A DNA stretch of 64,000 nucleotides, taken from Orbilia blumenaviensis (taxonomy: Eukaryota; Ascomycota; Orbiliomycetes; Orbiliales; Orbiliaceae). Under the pieces are notes generated by a model. The model was not told where the DNA came from. It searched no databases and saw nothing but the letters and a program-made list of their open reading frames with translations. Shown piece by piece: positions 31,112 to 41,449 of the stretch (its first letter is position 1; every line of letters begins with the position of its first letter). A program made the position numbers and the translations under genes. The stretch covers positions 1-64,000 of the forward strand of contig JAVHNS010000022.1 of assembly GCA_036872755.1 (NCBI GenBank). Direction: 5' to 3'.

Positions 31112-33200
31112 TTATGCCATCAACTTAGCAGAGTCAGTGCTCTGGAAGTAGAAAGTGTTGGTGTTAGAGTGGCGCATCAACCCCCAGAACATCATTGAAT
31201 CGGAATTGTAGAATATATTACGGATTGGCGCGGCTGCTTTGGTATGCATTCGATAGTTGTCTATTAGTCGCGCGATAGGCCATCCTGAGATTTGGCAGTG
31301 TAGAAATAAACTACACCGCGTTATTGGGTCGGTCGCCGGTGAGAATGGCTGGAGTTGTAGGGGGTCTCCGACGAGAACGAGCCGGGCGAGGGTCTTGTTG
31401 AACTTAGTAATCGGAATTAATGTATCTAACTCGGAGGTTGAAGCGGCTTCATCGAGTAGAACGAAATTGGCGGGGAACATGGTACTCTCTAGCTCTCGCT
31501 GAATCATATCAAGAGTTGCGAAAATGATATCCTTCTCTCCGATTATCAATTATTTTTTGGAAGTAACAGAGTCGGGATGATCCTTCAATCTGTCCAAGTA
31601 GCCTTTTATTCTATGCTGTCTTACGAGATCTCGAAGCCGTGAATTTTTTGAGCGCTCGAGTTTTCTACCTTGGAGGTAGAGAACCTTTGTGGTTGTTGCG
31701 TCAAGCACATCCATAACAAACTCGAAGATCCGCTCCAGGGCGGTATTTTGTTCAGCACAAACAATGATTCGATTGTAACTCGCTGAGGCGAGTACAGCTT
31801 TGACCACCATGGCGGCGGTGAATGTCTTGCCTGTGCCTGCAGCGCCCGTTATCAAAGCGATCCTGAAGGACAGTTATCCCTGCTTGCACAGTGCAGCTAC
31901 TTTTTGCAGCCGGTTTAAGGGCAAGCCTTCGAGAATCTCGGCGACGGTTGAATCAATTTCTGTTCCTGGGATATGGTCGATGTGTGAATAGAATATTAGG
32001 GCAATAGAGAACCCATCGCCTGTACGATAGTATCCAACAACATTTCTCAAAATTCTTTTACACCTAGCTAACTTTGTTCTATTTAGAGTTGCTTCCAACC
32101 TAAATTCATATATTATATTTCAAAATCAATATAAGAAACATATCTTGAAGGCAGTAGTTCGATTCTTACCGAAACTGCGACTCGAAATCTCCCATGCTCG
32201 TCTTATTTGAATCTCTGATCGCGGTCCTATGACGATCTGTAATTCCAGGGAGGGCTAATTTAAAAACTCGCGAGGTAATGTAGTCTTCCATGTAGTTATC
32301 GGGCCATTTTGCTTCTAATTTTGTTTCTCCGGGGAAATGAAGAATGAAACTTTGGCTATCGTCAACCCTGGTATAAGTGATTGCTTGCTGACATTCTGTG
32401 GTATGCTGAATGATTACGACTTTCTCGTCCTGATCTTCAGACTGAATTTTGACGCCCTCGAGCTGGCCTCCGAACGTAGACTCCGTATTTGACGTCTTCT
32501 TGTTGATCTCTCTCAGTATACTTTGACATTGGATCTGAACATAGTCGATGTGGTGGTGTACAAAGATGCCCAACAGCCCGAGGGGGTTTTCCGGGACTGC
32601 GAACGTCTCGTCGGCTAGCATTTTCTCAAAAAATGTATCCAGTTTGTTAAGATTGATTTCCCCAATATCGCCATACAGCAGTGTGATCTCAGGTGCCGCG
32701 CACTTTTTAATAGCCACAAAAAGGTCTTTACATTCATCTTGGGCCAATCTGGGGGGGTAGGTGATGTCTATAAGAATCTTCTTGAACTTTAACGTGATTC
32801 CGTTACCATCTCTTTCGTATCCCTTGATCGAACATGCAGGAAACACCACCCGAACTCTGGCGCTTGATCTTGGGTCGCCCCCTTTTTCGATGGAGTAAGC
32901 CAGCCGCCCGGATCTCAGTAACTTTCCTGAGCCACGAAGAGTCGTCATTTCGACACTTTCTTCATCAAGGATGGCCATCTGAATATGTTTCTTCGAAAAT
33001 ATTTGAATTTGACGAAACGGCTTCCGGTTGTGGAGCCTGACTATCGTTAGCCTCACTAGCTTGATGAGCGGAGAGCTCCCCTCGGTTGTTCTCCGTAGGC
33101 ATCGAAGGTCTATTTGGGTTATCCGTAGCATTAGACATCTTTGAAACCTTCGATTGGTCAGCCACATTGTCCGTAAAGCTCGAATAGCGCCCGTAAACAC
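31112..33200 (-). pseudogene. SF1 (UPF1-like) helicase pseudogene, truncated
   Basis: Minus strand. An N-terminal part of about 330 residues (33200-32170) joins through a 70-nt intron (32169-32100, GTAAGA to TTTAG, frame kept) to the helicase core. Walker A GAAGTGKT, Walker B LLDEAA, motif III LVGDPLQLQPF and motif IV DNYRMH identify a superfamily 1 helicase of the UPF1/AAA_11-AAA_12 type. Defects: in-frame TAA at 31874-31876 and at 31550-31552, a probable frameshift near 32965 that separates an alternative N-terminus (33165-32965), and loss of the helicase C-terminal motifs V and VI, since the frame ends at 31112 against another gene fragment. Function of the intact ancestor is unknown. Confidence 0.8.
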
Positions 33201-34688
33201 AAAACTATGGACGAATAAGTTGATGAGGGAGTCTTATGCTAAAGTGTATAATATATTTTTAGGCAATAGATTAGTGAGGTATGTGCAATAGATTTACCTA
33301 CCACCAGCCTGTTCAAGTTTCAGACCGAAAATACAAAATCGTTGTCGGGTTATTGTAGTTGAGAGTTTTTACTGTAAGTTGTACATTGGGGCTTCCAGAA
33401 GCAGTGTGTTGAAGCCTCTGAGCTCGGAGCCTAGGGCTTAGGTGTGGGACTTTCTCTTAGATATCATGTCAGCATTGGGTTAACACGATCAAAGCGACAG
33501 AGTTTATTGCTGGCTCTTGATGGGCTGAGGCGGCTGTGATGACTGACATTTGTACCGTATCCTTGATAAGGCGATCCTTTTATTGCTATATGACGCTATG
33601 TCTATGACAGAGCAAGATGCAAGAGTATGGCGGAGGGGAGTAGTCTCGTATTTTTACGCTTCGCTGCTGAGGAGCTAGAAGAGGTGAAGAAGAATGTAGA
33701 GGAAGGAAAGGTAGAAGGCGGAAGGAAGGAGAAAAGAAAGAGAAAGGGGAGGGCAGTGCTCAGCTTTTATAGGCAGCCTTGTCAGCTCTCGTTCTCAAGT
33801 TTTATGCGTACGTACCTACTTTCTACCTTTGTCTCGTCACCAGCTTCCTTAACTTAACGTACCTAGGCTATTCTAAGAGCCAGGCGAGTGCTGACTAAGG
33901 TCCCACTCGGTACCATAACGTGCAGTTCCATTAATGCTGATGGTGCCAACGTATGTTTAAGGCGACCCCGGGCACGATCTATGCAGTGCCAAACTCACTC
34001 AAGATATTGAACATCGCAGCCACATATACGCGTAGTAGGTACTAGGTACTTACAAATATCTTTAGCCACAGGTATATAGCTACTCAGTCACATAGGCAGA
34101 CCGATGCGGGCACGCGTATTGTCTTATCGCGATATTCGGATAGTAAATGATTTACTTGGGTGCTGAACTAGGTACTTACTAGTCTCGTACCCCGACCGCT
34201 TGCTCAAGTACGCAAATAAATGCTTAAGCATATATAGTTACTTATATAGCTTATAAACATGGAGTATGCCAGCTGGCTAGGTGCTTATGCACAAAGCTAG
34301 TCTGAGGGCTGTTGCACGTACTAGGTATGCAACTGGTACCTCAACCAACTCGGGTATATATTTTATATCGGTTGTATACCTAGGCACTAAAGGATTTTAT
34401 CTACCTACTTATATGGGCATCCACATACCTAGGAGGTAGTTATGTAGTCTTTATTCGTATGCGCACACGCTTAATTAAATCCATGGAGGCTTATTTCGGG
34501 GTAACTAGGTAAGTTTCGATGAGTACTGATATATTGTGTTATAAAGTTGGCCACTATATAGGTACCTACTATCCAAAAAGAAATATAAGATTAGGATATA
34601 AATAAAATCTTAAAATCAAAATAAACTGCTTAAATGAATTTAATGTTTAAAATGTACTTAAATGAAGTTTTTCAAACAAAAAGCGCAT
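33201..34688. other. Intergenic with TAGGTAC-rich stretch
   Basis: A purine-rich run at about 33655-33760 produces a spurious low-complexity ORF. From about 33845 to 34570 the motif TAGGTAC, CTAGGTA or GGTACCTA recurs around ten times in both orientations. No gene seen. Confidence 0.5.
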
Positions 34689-34789
34689 TCTCAGATGGTC
34701 CAGTGGTCAAGATTTCCGCCTGTCAATGTTTCAGTCTTTGTACTGTTGCGTGCTCGCGGACGACCGGGGTTCGATTCCCCGTCTGAGAG
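34689..34789 (+). tRNA. tRNA-Asp (GTC) with 29-nt intron-like insert
   Basis: Acceptor TCTCAGA/TCTGAGA, anticodon stem TCCGC/GCGGA, anticodon at 34722-34724, and T arm CGGGG/CCCCG are all intact, with A and B boxes. The insert differs in sequence and length from that at 28865. Confidence 0.65.
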
Positions 34790-34890
34790 TTTCTTTTTTG
34801 TACTTTTTATCTTTTTGCACTCGTCACACATCTGAACTCTTGGCAAGATCTCCCTCGAGCGCCTGGATTCGAGGCTATGGGTTTAGTGTG
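34689..34890 (+). mobile_element. tRNA-Asp-headed SINE-like repeat, copy B
   Basis: 34689-34789 folds as tRNA-Asp(GTC) identical in body to 28828-28920 but with a 29-nt insert (34726-34754) at the intron site. It is followed by a T-rich tail and about 70 bp (CATCTGAACTCTTGGCAAG, then ATTCGAGGCTATG) that recur after the decayed tRNA at 39470. A shared tRNA head plus shared tail is the structure of a tRNA-derived SINE. The tRNA itself could still be functional. Confidence 0.6.
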
Positions 34891-36356
34891 TTGGATAACA
34901 ACAAAAGCGTGTTATTTCGAATGTTCGAACGAGGGGACCCACCTTAAGTTTGGTTTCCCGTGGTCCCGTAAATCAGACGCTGCACAAAGGTTTAGATTCC
35001 TGGCAATCTAGCTAGTAAAAATGCACAGTTGTGGTCAACAGCGTCTGGGACCGAGACTAGTAAAAATGCATAAAATGGTTTCGCAATCTTGTTTGATTAT
35101 GGGACCAAAATTAATTTTTGTGAGAATAAAATGTCTTATAATAGTAAACTGTTTGTTTCGTTGCTTTAAGCTTTATGCTACTTTCTGTTTAAATACAGAT
35201 ACCTGGTCTCGCGGTGCCAGATAACACGGTGTTGTTTGGACCTGTTTAATATTTCATTCATTTAATATATCTTGACATTTGGTATCTTGAGCGTATTGTG
35301 AGGTCCGTACGATCACCCGCGCAGGGAAGGCTTAGTGGTATCTAGCTTTATCCGCTAGATCAGCCTTATCTAGTAAACCAAATGCTGCTGCGGATGATCT
35401 AGCCTTTATCTATTGTTACTATCTGTGCAGCTGTGGGGTAACTAATATTCATATGTTATCGAATATAACTTGTCGTTTGAGATGTATTGACATGAGCATT
35501 TTTATCTCACCTTTTCCCGCTTTTTTACTGATTTTGCTTTTAGAATCTCGGGTATCGAACTTTTATCCAATGTTATAATTCATGTATTACTCTGAGTTTT
35601 GCTAAAGTGCTAAGCGGAACCACAGGTGGCTTCTTAAGTAAACTGATATGTTCAAGTTTATGCCGTCTACGGTGGTCGTATTGTATAACACCACCATGTT
35701 TAATTCCCGGCTGGCTGACCACAACATCCAATCTAATATAACGCCACTTGCTAAGAGCCCCTACGCCTATGCCTACTAGTAAATGGGCCGGCAGTTACTT
35801 TACCGCATAAATATGATAAATTTGCAAAGCGATACGTCTTAAAGATGTAGGATTTTGACTCTTATGCGCATTACTATTTTGGCCGCTGGTCTGGCCTAAA
35901 CACCAACGGCTATATGCATACCTGATCAGCTGAGGTATTTATATACGCTTTCACTGAGCCTATATTCGATCAATATTAGAGTGTGTTTGACAGCGGTCGA
36001 TTAGCTGTAAACAACGCAACAGTCATATAATTGCCTGTATAGATTGAGGCCCCGTGGTCTGACTTTCCTCGTACGTTTACCTTTCAAGCCTCCCATCAAA
36101 GGTTGAGCATACCTCTATATTCATCCGCAGCAGCATTTGGTTCACAAAATAATTAAATTCCGATCTACTCTTAATTTTTTCACCCTCCGTGATGCTGAAC
36201 ATAGCGTCGATTCGCTGCATCCGATCAACCGAACAAGGGCTCTAAAGCTCAAGTCTTCTGCCAAACATACATACAATCGTCAATTATATAAAGAACTACC
36301 GCGTCGAGACCATACAGAACCCAATATCGGAAATTTGAAGAAAACGATCAAGAATC
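34891..36356. other. Intergenic, no gene seen
   Basis: Holds a diverged copy of the CTGGTCTCG motif at about 35209, possibly a tail of the tRNA-headed repeat. A 103-codon ORF from 36137 overlaps the real small gene in another frame and is discounted. Confidence 0.45.
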
Positions 36357-36724
36357 ATGCTTCGTTACATTGCCTCATTGACAAACAAAACCGTGGGCTC
36401 CGTCCCACCATCCGTCAAAGGCGCCGCTACTCGAATCGGCGAAGGTAAATCCCCCGACTTTTCAGCCTATCAACTCGTGTGAACTCCAAAAAAAAACAAT
36501 TAATGCCCAAAAAGTGTTAATACTGATTATGTTTTATATTTTATTAAGTCATCGTGACTTATATAATATTTAGAACAAGTATGCGAGTTGTAACCGATTT
36601 TAAAGGCTCGCCTATTGAGGAAGCTTGGCCGAGTAATTGGTGCAATTGTAAAGATTGTATGGACCACCCAACAGCTAAACAGCATTTTCTTGAGAAGAAG
36701 GCAGCCGGAGCTTCAAAGAGTTAG
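36357..36724 (+). CDS. Small two-exon protein with C-x-C-x2-C motif, possibly mitochondrial
   Basis: Exons 36357-36444 and 36549-36724 give about 87 residues. The 104-nt intron runs from GTAAAT to ATTAAG and preserves the frame. The N-terminus (MLRYIASLTNKTVGSV) is basic and hydroxylated without acidic residues until about residue 29, as in mitochondrial presequences. The C-terminal half holds a compact motif, WPSNWCNCKDCMDHP, followed by a charged helix. I do not recognise the family; the Cys cluster could bind metal. Clean splice sites and a conserved-looking core suggest a real gene. The acceptor was chosen because the next AG breaks the frame. Confidence 0.55.
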
Positions 36725-37823
36725 ATTATAACATATTTTTAATGTTTATTTGTTAGACTTCATAAAAGAATTATAACTTTGACTCGAATAATAATATAAT
36801 TCCCTTCCATAAAGCCCTAGGCACTTATGAAAGTAGATATAAATAAAATGGTCTCGTGAACCAACATAAACCTAATCTTAGGCCCTTTTAAAACGCTTTA
36901 CAAACTAGCTTACGATAGTATATCGATCTAATTAGCCCCATATTCAGAAAGCAAAATGCTGTTGGTGCGATTGATTAATAAAATAATGATAGTAGATACA
37001 AATCCCTTCGCCATCTCGTTGTGCATAAGAAGACCTATATCGAGGAGGACTCGTTGTAGAGTTTCGGTTTCCTACATTCACCGCGCGAGGATTCGGAAAC
37101 ACTGGCATCCCATACCTTTCGCAGAAAGCTTTCAAATTCTAACTCTTGTATTGTCCAAATTTTAGACAGAGCTGGTCTCGTTCACCCGCTGCTTGCGGCA
37201 GAGTGCATAATTTACATATTTATATATGCATTAATTAGAACTTTATGCGGAACTAAAAGCAGACCGAACACCAGATTCACTCTATTCACTCTGATCTACA
37301 ATCATTTCATAATTAAAAGTTTGTATGTGAATTCTCGCACAGATTACGATCTGACAAGATCAATGAATCATCGCAAAATCTGAAATCCGAGCAATATATA
37401 AATTAGTGAATATGAATGAATTGACAGTATATAAAGTGAAGGGTCTGTCCTTTTCTGCTCTCGTTTCTTTTCTGTTCTAGTTCTCTTCGTTCTAACAGAA
37501 GTGGACTCCTAGCTACCCATCAAACACTATTTCCAACCCTCCTGCAACTCTCCAGGCTTTTTCAGCAGCGATGGTTTCGTTTCGGTCTGTGCGGGCTTTT
37601 ATAGCTCGTGTTGATAGGCGAACTCTATTTTGGCAAGTTAACCGGCTTTAGCTATCGCCTTAATTCTCGGTGCAAGAGCTTATTGGCGCTCGTAAGTTGA
37701 TATTATCTTGACTATTTTGATTCTTTATTATATTAATACGGAGTAAATACATATAGGGACAACAGAAAAGCACAAGGAAGTAATTTGTGATGAAAATCAA
37801 TATCTGGATTTACTTCAAAAAAC
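36725..37823. other. Intergenic, weak small ORF
   Basis: At 37570 a short ORF (MVSFRSVRAFIARVDRRTLF onward, 26 codons) follows a TATATAAAG element at 37429. A hydrophobic continuation (ALAIALILGARAYWRS) lies in another frame just downstream, before a GTAAGT. This may be a decayed small gene, but evidence is thin. Otherwise nothing. Confidence 0.3.
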
Positions 37824-37962
37824 TGTCAGGCATATAGTGGAGACTAGGCTCTACACTCGTATAAACACCTGAACACCTGAACACCTCTCCAGGGGGGAGT
37901 GTCAGGCATATAGTGGAGATCAGTTCAGGTATAGACAACGCGGATAGCCTTTTGGCTTAACA
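37824..37962 (+). mobile_element. Internally deleted TRIM-like element, TSD AAAAC
   Basis: 139 bp flanked by AAAAC (37819-37823 and 37963-37967). It begins with the first ~20 bp of the 5' LTR (TGTCAGGCATATAGTGGAGA). This joins directly to the last ~55 bp of the internal region (CTAGGCTCTACACTCG to the polypurine GGGGGGAG), and a full 63-bp 3' LTR (37900-37962) completes it. The internal part matches the reverse complement of 61375-61432. Confidence 0.85.
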
Positions 37963-38389
37963 AAAACTTCTATCTCACTGTTGAAATAGATTCGGAAGCG
38001 GCCGGGGCTAGGCCCCGACGATCGGACCCAAACGATCGTGAGCCAGACGTTAAACTACTCTCCACCCCTTTAGCCAAAACAATGGGGGTGGACCTCTTCG
38101 ATAAGCTGCTGCCTTTACGTGGCGAAGAGGATAAGTAATTGTGGTTTACCACAATGAAACCAAAAGCAGCTCTCCCCATGTATTAGCTTACATATTTAAA
38201 TAAATTGTTAGAGCTGCGCGCCTGCAGCGACACTCAACCTCGACTGCATTAGCAATGCTACTACCGTCACTAGCTCCTACCACCCCATCACTCTTATCAC
38301 TACTCCTACCACCAATTTTACTACCAACCTTAAAGTATTAATTCTTTTGGCTCGAAATTGCAAGAATATTCGTTTCTCAAGTACGTTTC
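37963..38389. other. Intergenic with 13-bp tandem repeat
   Basis: Three perfect copies of GTTTCTCAAGTAC (38372-38410) lie at its right end. CACTACTACC-like simple sequence occurs at 38255-38330. No gene. Confidence 0.6.
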
Positions 38390-38800
38390 TCAAGTACGTT
38401 TCTCAAGTACGTATATAGTTTTACAGAAGTTTGATGAATTATAGGACGTTACTATGCGTTTATATCCTTTGGCAATCGTGCTATAGCTAGCTAGCACCTT
38501 AGAGATACAGGCTCGGTCTTGATGGAAGGATTGCAGCAGTTGTTTTCTCTCTTTCAGTGCCTCGTCACAACTGCACACAATACAGCGCGCGGGGTCAATC
38601 TTTAGCTCACCAGCCTGGGCACGGAGTAAGGAAAACAATGAATAACCCATATTCCCGTCGATGGGGCAAGCCATTTCTATTCTAATGATTTGATTATTTG
38701 GGCAGATTGCGAAATATTCTCATAAAAATCGAGGACTCCAGCTTCCTTAAGCGTTTGGTCTTTTTTTACGGTCCCATAATAATGCGCAGGGGCTAGTCGA
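38390..38800 (-). pseudogene. Decayed gene fragment, minus strand
   Basis: 38674-38390 reads as 94 residues with a CIVCSCDEALKER segment. Immediately upstream on the same strand, about 38800-38680 reads as protein in a shifted frame (ending QSAQIIKSLE then stop). Together they look like one gene with a frameshift. No family recognised. Confidence 0.3.
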
Positions 38801-38817
38801 CTGCGCAGAATGGCTTC

Positions 38818-39083
38818 GATGCAACCTTCATCAGAATACCTGAAATTTCAGTCCTTCTCCTTGAGAACCCCGGTACAAGAAATGTTCTACCCCCTTACGA
38901 ACATGCAAATATCTCTACCCTGGACGTCACTGCCATCTCCGGTTTGCGTTATCTCAACGACAAGGACAATGGACCCCGATGCCACCCTCTTACCAAAGCT
39001 ATGGGCACTTCAATCAGAGATCGTTTCAACTCCGAGTACGTCAATTCGCCTGCACTTGGCCGCTCAGTTTTTGATTGTTATTG
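38818..39083 (+). pseudogene. Gene fragment without start, plus strand
   Basis: An open frame from about 38818 to 39083 has protein-like composition (for example TAISGLRYLNDKDNGPRCHP). It lacks a start codon, promoter or known motif. It could belong with the broken gene at 39711, with the SINE-like copy lying between. Confidence 0.3.
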
Positions 39084-39469
39084 AAGGGGAAAAAAAAGAA
39101 AGGAAAGAGATCCACTAGGACAAAGGGGCCAAGGACGGAATAGAACTTAGTGTAGCCGTATGTAAGCTTTTTGACGGCAATCAGCTCGATCTCTGCTCGT
39201 GGCGTGTGGGAGTTGTCTTGAACAGGATGCACTATTAATATATCGATTCATCCATAATTTTGATGACTTTTTGGGAGGAGGTTACGAAACTGTTCTGTGC
39301 ATTTTTGTTAGCTATATGCCTAAGCTAGGAACCAAACTTGAGGTTGTTCCGCGGGGCCGGGTTGCGTTCTCGTAACCAAGCTGTGCAAAGAAAGCACATT
39401 TTTGAAATTGCAACGCTCGAGGCTAACAGAACTGTGTCGTCTCATTCCCAGCCCATGTGTATTGCGATA

Positions 39470-39675
39470 CTCCAGTTGTCAAGATTTCTGTTTGCTAATG
39501 TTTTGGTGTTCGTACTGTTATGTACTTGCGAATAACCGGGGTTCGATTTTCCGTCTGAGAGTTTTTATTTTTATATTTTTTTATTTTTTTACATTTGTTA
39601 CATATCTGAACTTTTGGCAAGGTTTCTCTCGATTGTCTCAATTCGAGGCTATGGCAACATATGCATGGGTTTGGT
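39470..39675 (+). mobile_element. tRNA-headed SINE-like repeat, decayed copy C
   Basis: 39470-39562 is a decayed version of the tRNA body at 34689, with the same insert (AATGTTTTGGTGTTCGTACT) and T arm GGGGTTCGATTTTCCG. The following ~105 bp match the tail after 34789. Its 5' acceptor strand is missing and many differences are C-to-T, as from mild RIP. Confidence 0.65.
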
Positions 39676-39710
39676 GAGCCAACCATTTTATAAATGGGAC
39701 AAGTCTCAGT

Positions 39711-40518
39711 AGCTCCAGCGGCTGCCCTAGAGAGTATCTACTGGACCTCATGGGTAAAATTTCCATTAAAGAGATGGAGTATACAATACCAGGTTTCCGT
39801 AGGGCAGGAACCTTCTATGCTACATCGGTTAATATGCAGCCATGGGTTGATCATACTGCAGCCTTCAAATTCCTGGTAGGAATCACAACCTCAGAGCCGT
39901 TTACAACCCTCGTAAAAATTGATTCGCCATTGCTACAAGTTTTGCATCAAATACTTGATCCAGAAGCCTTATCGCACATTTTCGTGCGCATCTCAAGCTG
40001 GCATATGACAGACGGCCAGAAAGATCAATAGCGAAAAGTGCTGGATATGCTCTTCAATCGGACTCCCTATTCCGATGATGTAGCCCTTCAACCTGAACTT
40101 TTTTTCAAGTGGTCTATGCACAGATTTTCAAGAGGGACACATGCACAGTGAAGCTTGAACTTGAGAGTTGGAATGTCGCCGCTTGCGGATACTCAAGTAA
40201 GTACCCAGCCTGGTATACTATATATACGGTAATATAGCCGCTATGTCGTTAATATGTGCAGTGGGTTGCGGACAGCTGTACAGACGAGATTTCTTCAATA
40301 TTAATTTGAAAGCTTTCAGTCAGGGCCGTTCGAGCAGGCTGTATATAAATCTCGAACTACATTTTCCGAGCGACACCAATCCATATATGGTCATTATCAA
40401 TTTTAGAATCGATGGTGAGGCGAGCACCGACAATCTTGTTGTTGCAGAGAGAAAATCTAGGAATCCAAATAATCCCCCCGAAAGCAATACACGGGTGCTG
40501 GTACCTTTCAAAGGATAA
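39711..40518 (+). pseudogene. Two-exon gene with in-frame stop and frameshift
   Basis: The frame from about 39711 reads REYLLDLMGKISIKEMEYT onward to a TAG at 40029-40031, continues in the same frame to about 40110, then shifts frame (VYAQIFKRDTCTVKLELESW) up to a donor GTAAGT at 40197. The 65-nt intron ends TGTGCAG, and the last exon (40262-40518) completes with a stop after LVPFKG. Protein-like composition over ~800 bp and consistent splicing support a former gene. One stop and one frameshift indicate loss, unless these are sequence errors. Function unrecognised. Confidence 0.5.
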
Positions 40519-40773
40519 ACTCAACTACAATATTAGCCGCCCTGGGGCTACCAGGACGAACAAAATGGGACAGTCCGAAGTTTAGGTGCCGCAATTGGTT
40601 CAGTTGCCCTGCTACCCTCCCTGTTCAACAGTGCCACTCTTGCATCCGATTAGATGTATGTAAATACATGCGCGGAAACTTCCCACTTCTAACAACTCGC
40701 GAGGCTGTACTCCGTAGCGCTTTGACAAATAATTGGAATCTTTTCCCGCTTCGGATTCACATTTCACGTTTCC

Positions 40774-41449
40774 TCACCGTTCGCCATCCATATTGATTAA
40801 TGGTTTGATTGAGAATGTGCTGCCCATAACAGAAGTTAGTAAATCGCCGATCTTCAAATTCCTTGGAACCTGCCGCATGCCTTCATAATAATCAGCTCTT
40901 CCCCTCGGTTGCTTCGGCTGAATATCTCTAATTTTCTTCCGATTCCTAAGATCCACTACATATTTCATACAGAAGTGGAACAGCCATCGCCTATTCCGCT
41001 GATCAGATGTCGAACTCTTTTCTTCATTTGAATTATCTGTAGCTTCAATCATTTTAAAAATCAAAGCTCGATATCTCTCACTCTCGATATCACCATATTC
41101 GAGGATAGAACAGAATTCAGCAAACATAGCATCTTTCAATGTACTGGTTTGTTTGGCATAGCCAGGAAAATTGGATGACATAATTGAAGTTTCAAACTTG
41201 TCCAAAACTTCTTTGCATATTCTCTGCTCGCCGAATACTGTCAGACCACGGAGGTGTACATGTTGTCTTTACCAAAAGGCCAGACATTACCTTCATTATC
41301 CCTAGTGTATTTTCCATGGGTAGTTCAGCAGACCAGTTACCAGTCAACTCAAGCCAATAAGGGTCATTAAATGCTTCTTGGATTCTTTCGGTTGTGAGGT
41401 TCTGGCCGCTGGATAACACCGGCCTTAGTATGGGCGGGGGTGCTGACAT
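40774..41449 (-). CDS. Two-exon hypothetical protein, 208 residues
   Basis: Exon 1 41449-41273 and exon 2 41223-40774. The 49-nt intron (donor GTAAAG, branch CTGAC, acceptor GAGCAG) fuses two frames that otherwise look like separate overlapping ORFs. The product is hydrophilic, helical and charged, with no signal peptide, membrane segment or motif I recognise. It has an N-terminal proline-rich stretch (MSAPPPILRPVLSSGQN). Upstream lies a 27-base T run. The reading frame is clean. It could be a lineage-specific gene or a fragment of a larger one. Confidence 0.5.

Noticed and set aside
33627..33857. 76-codon Lys/Glu-rich ORF
   Set aside because: Translation of a purine-rich tract; no other support.
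36137..36448. 103-codon ORF
   Set aside because: It overlaps the better-supported small gene at 36357 in another frame and runs into that gene's intron.
37970..38179. 69-codon ORF next to the deleted TRIM copy
   Set aside because: No protein-like features; starts and ends in repeat-flanking DNA.
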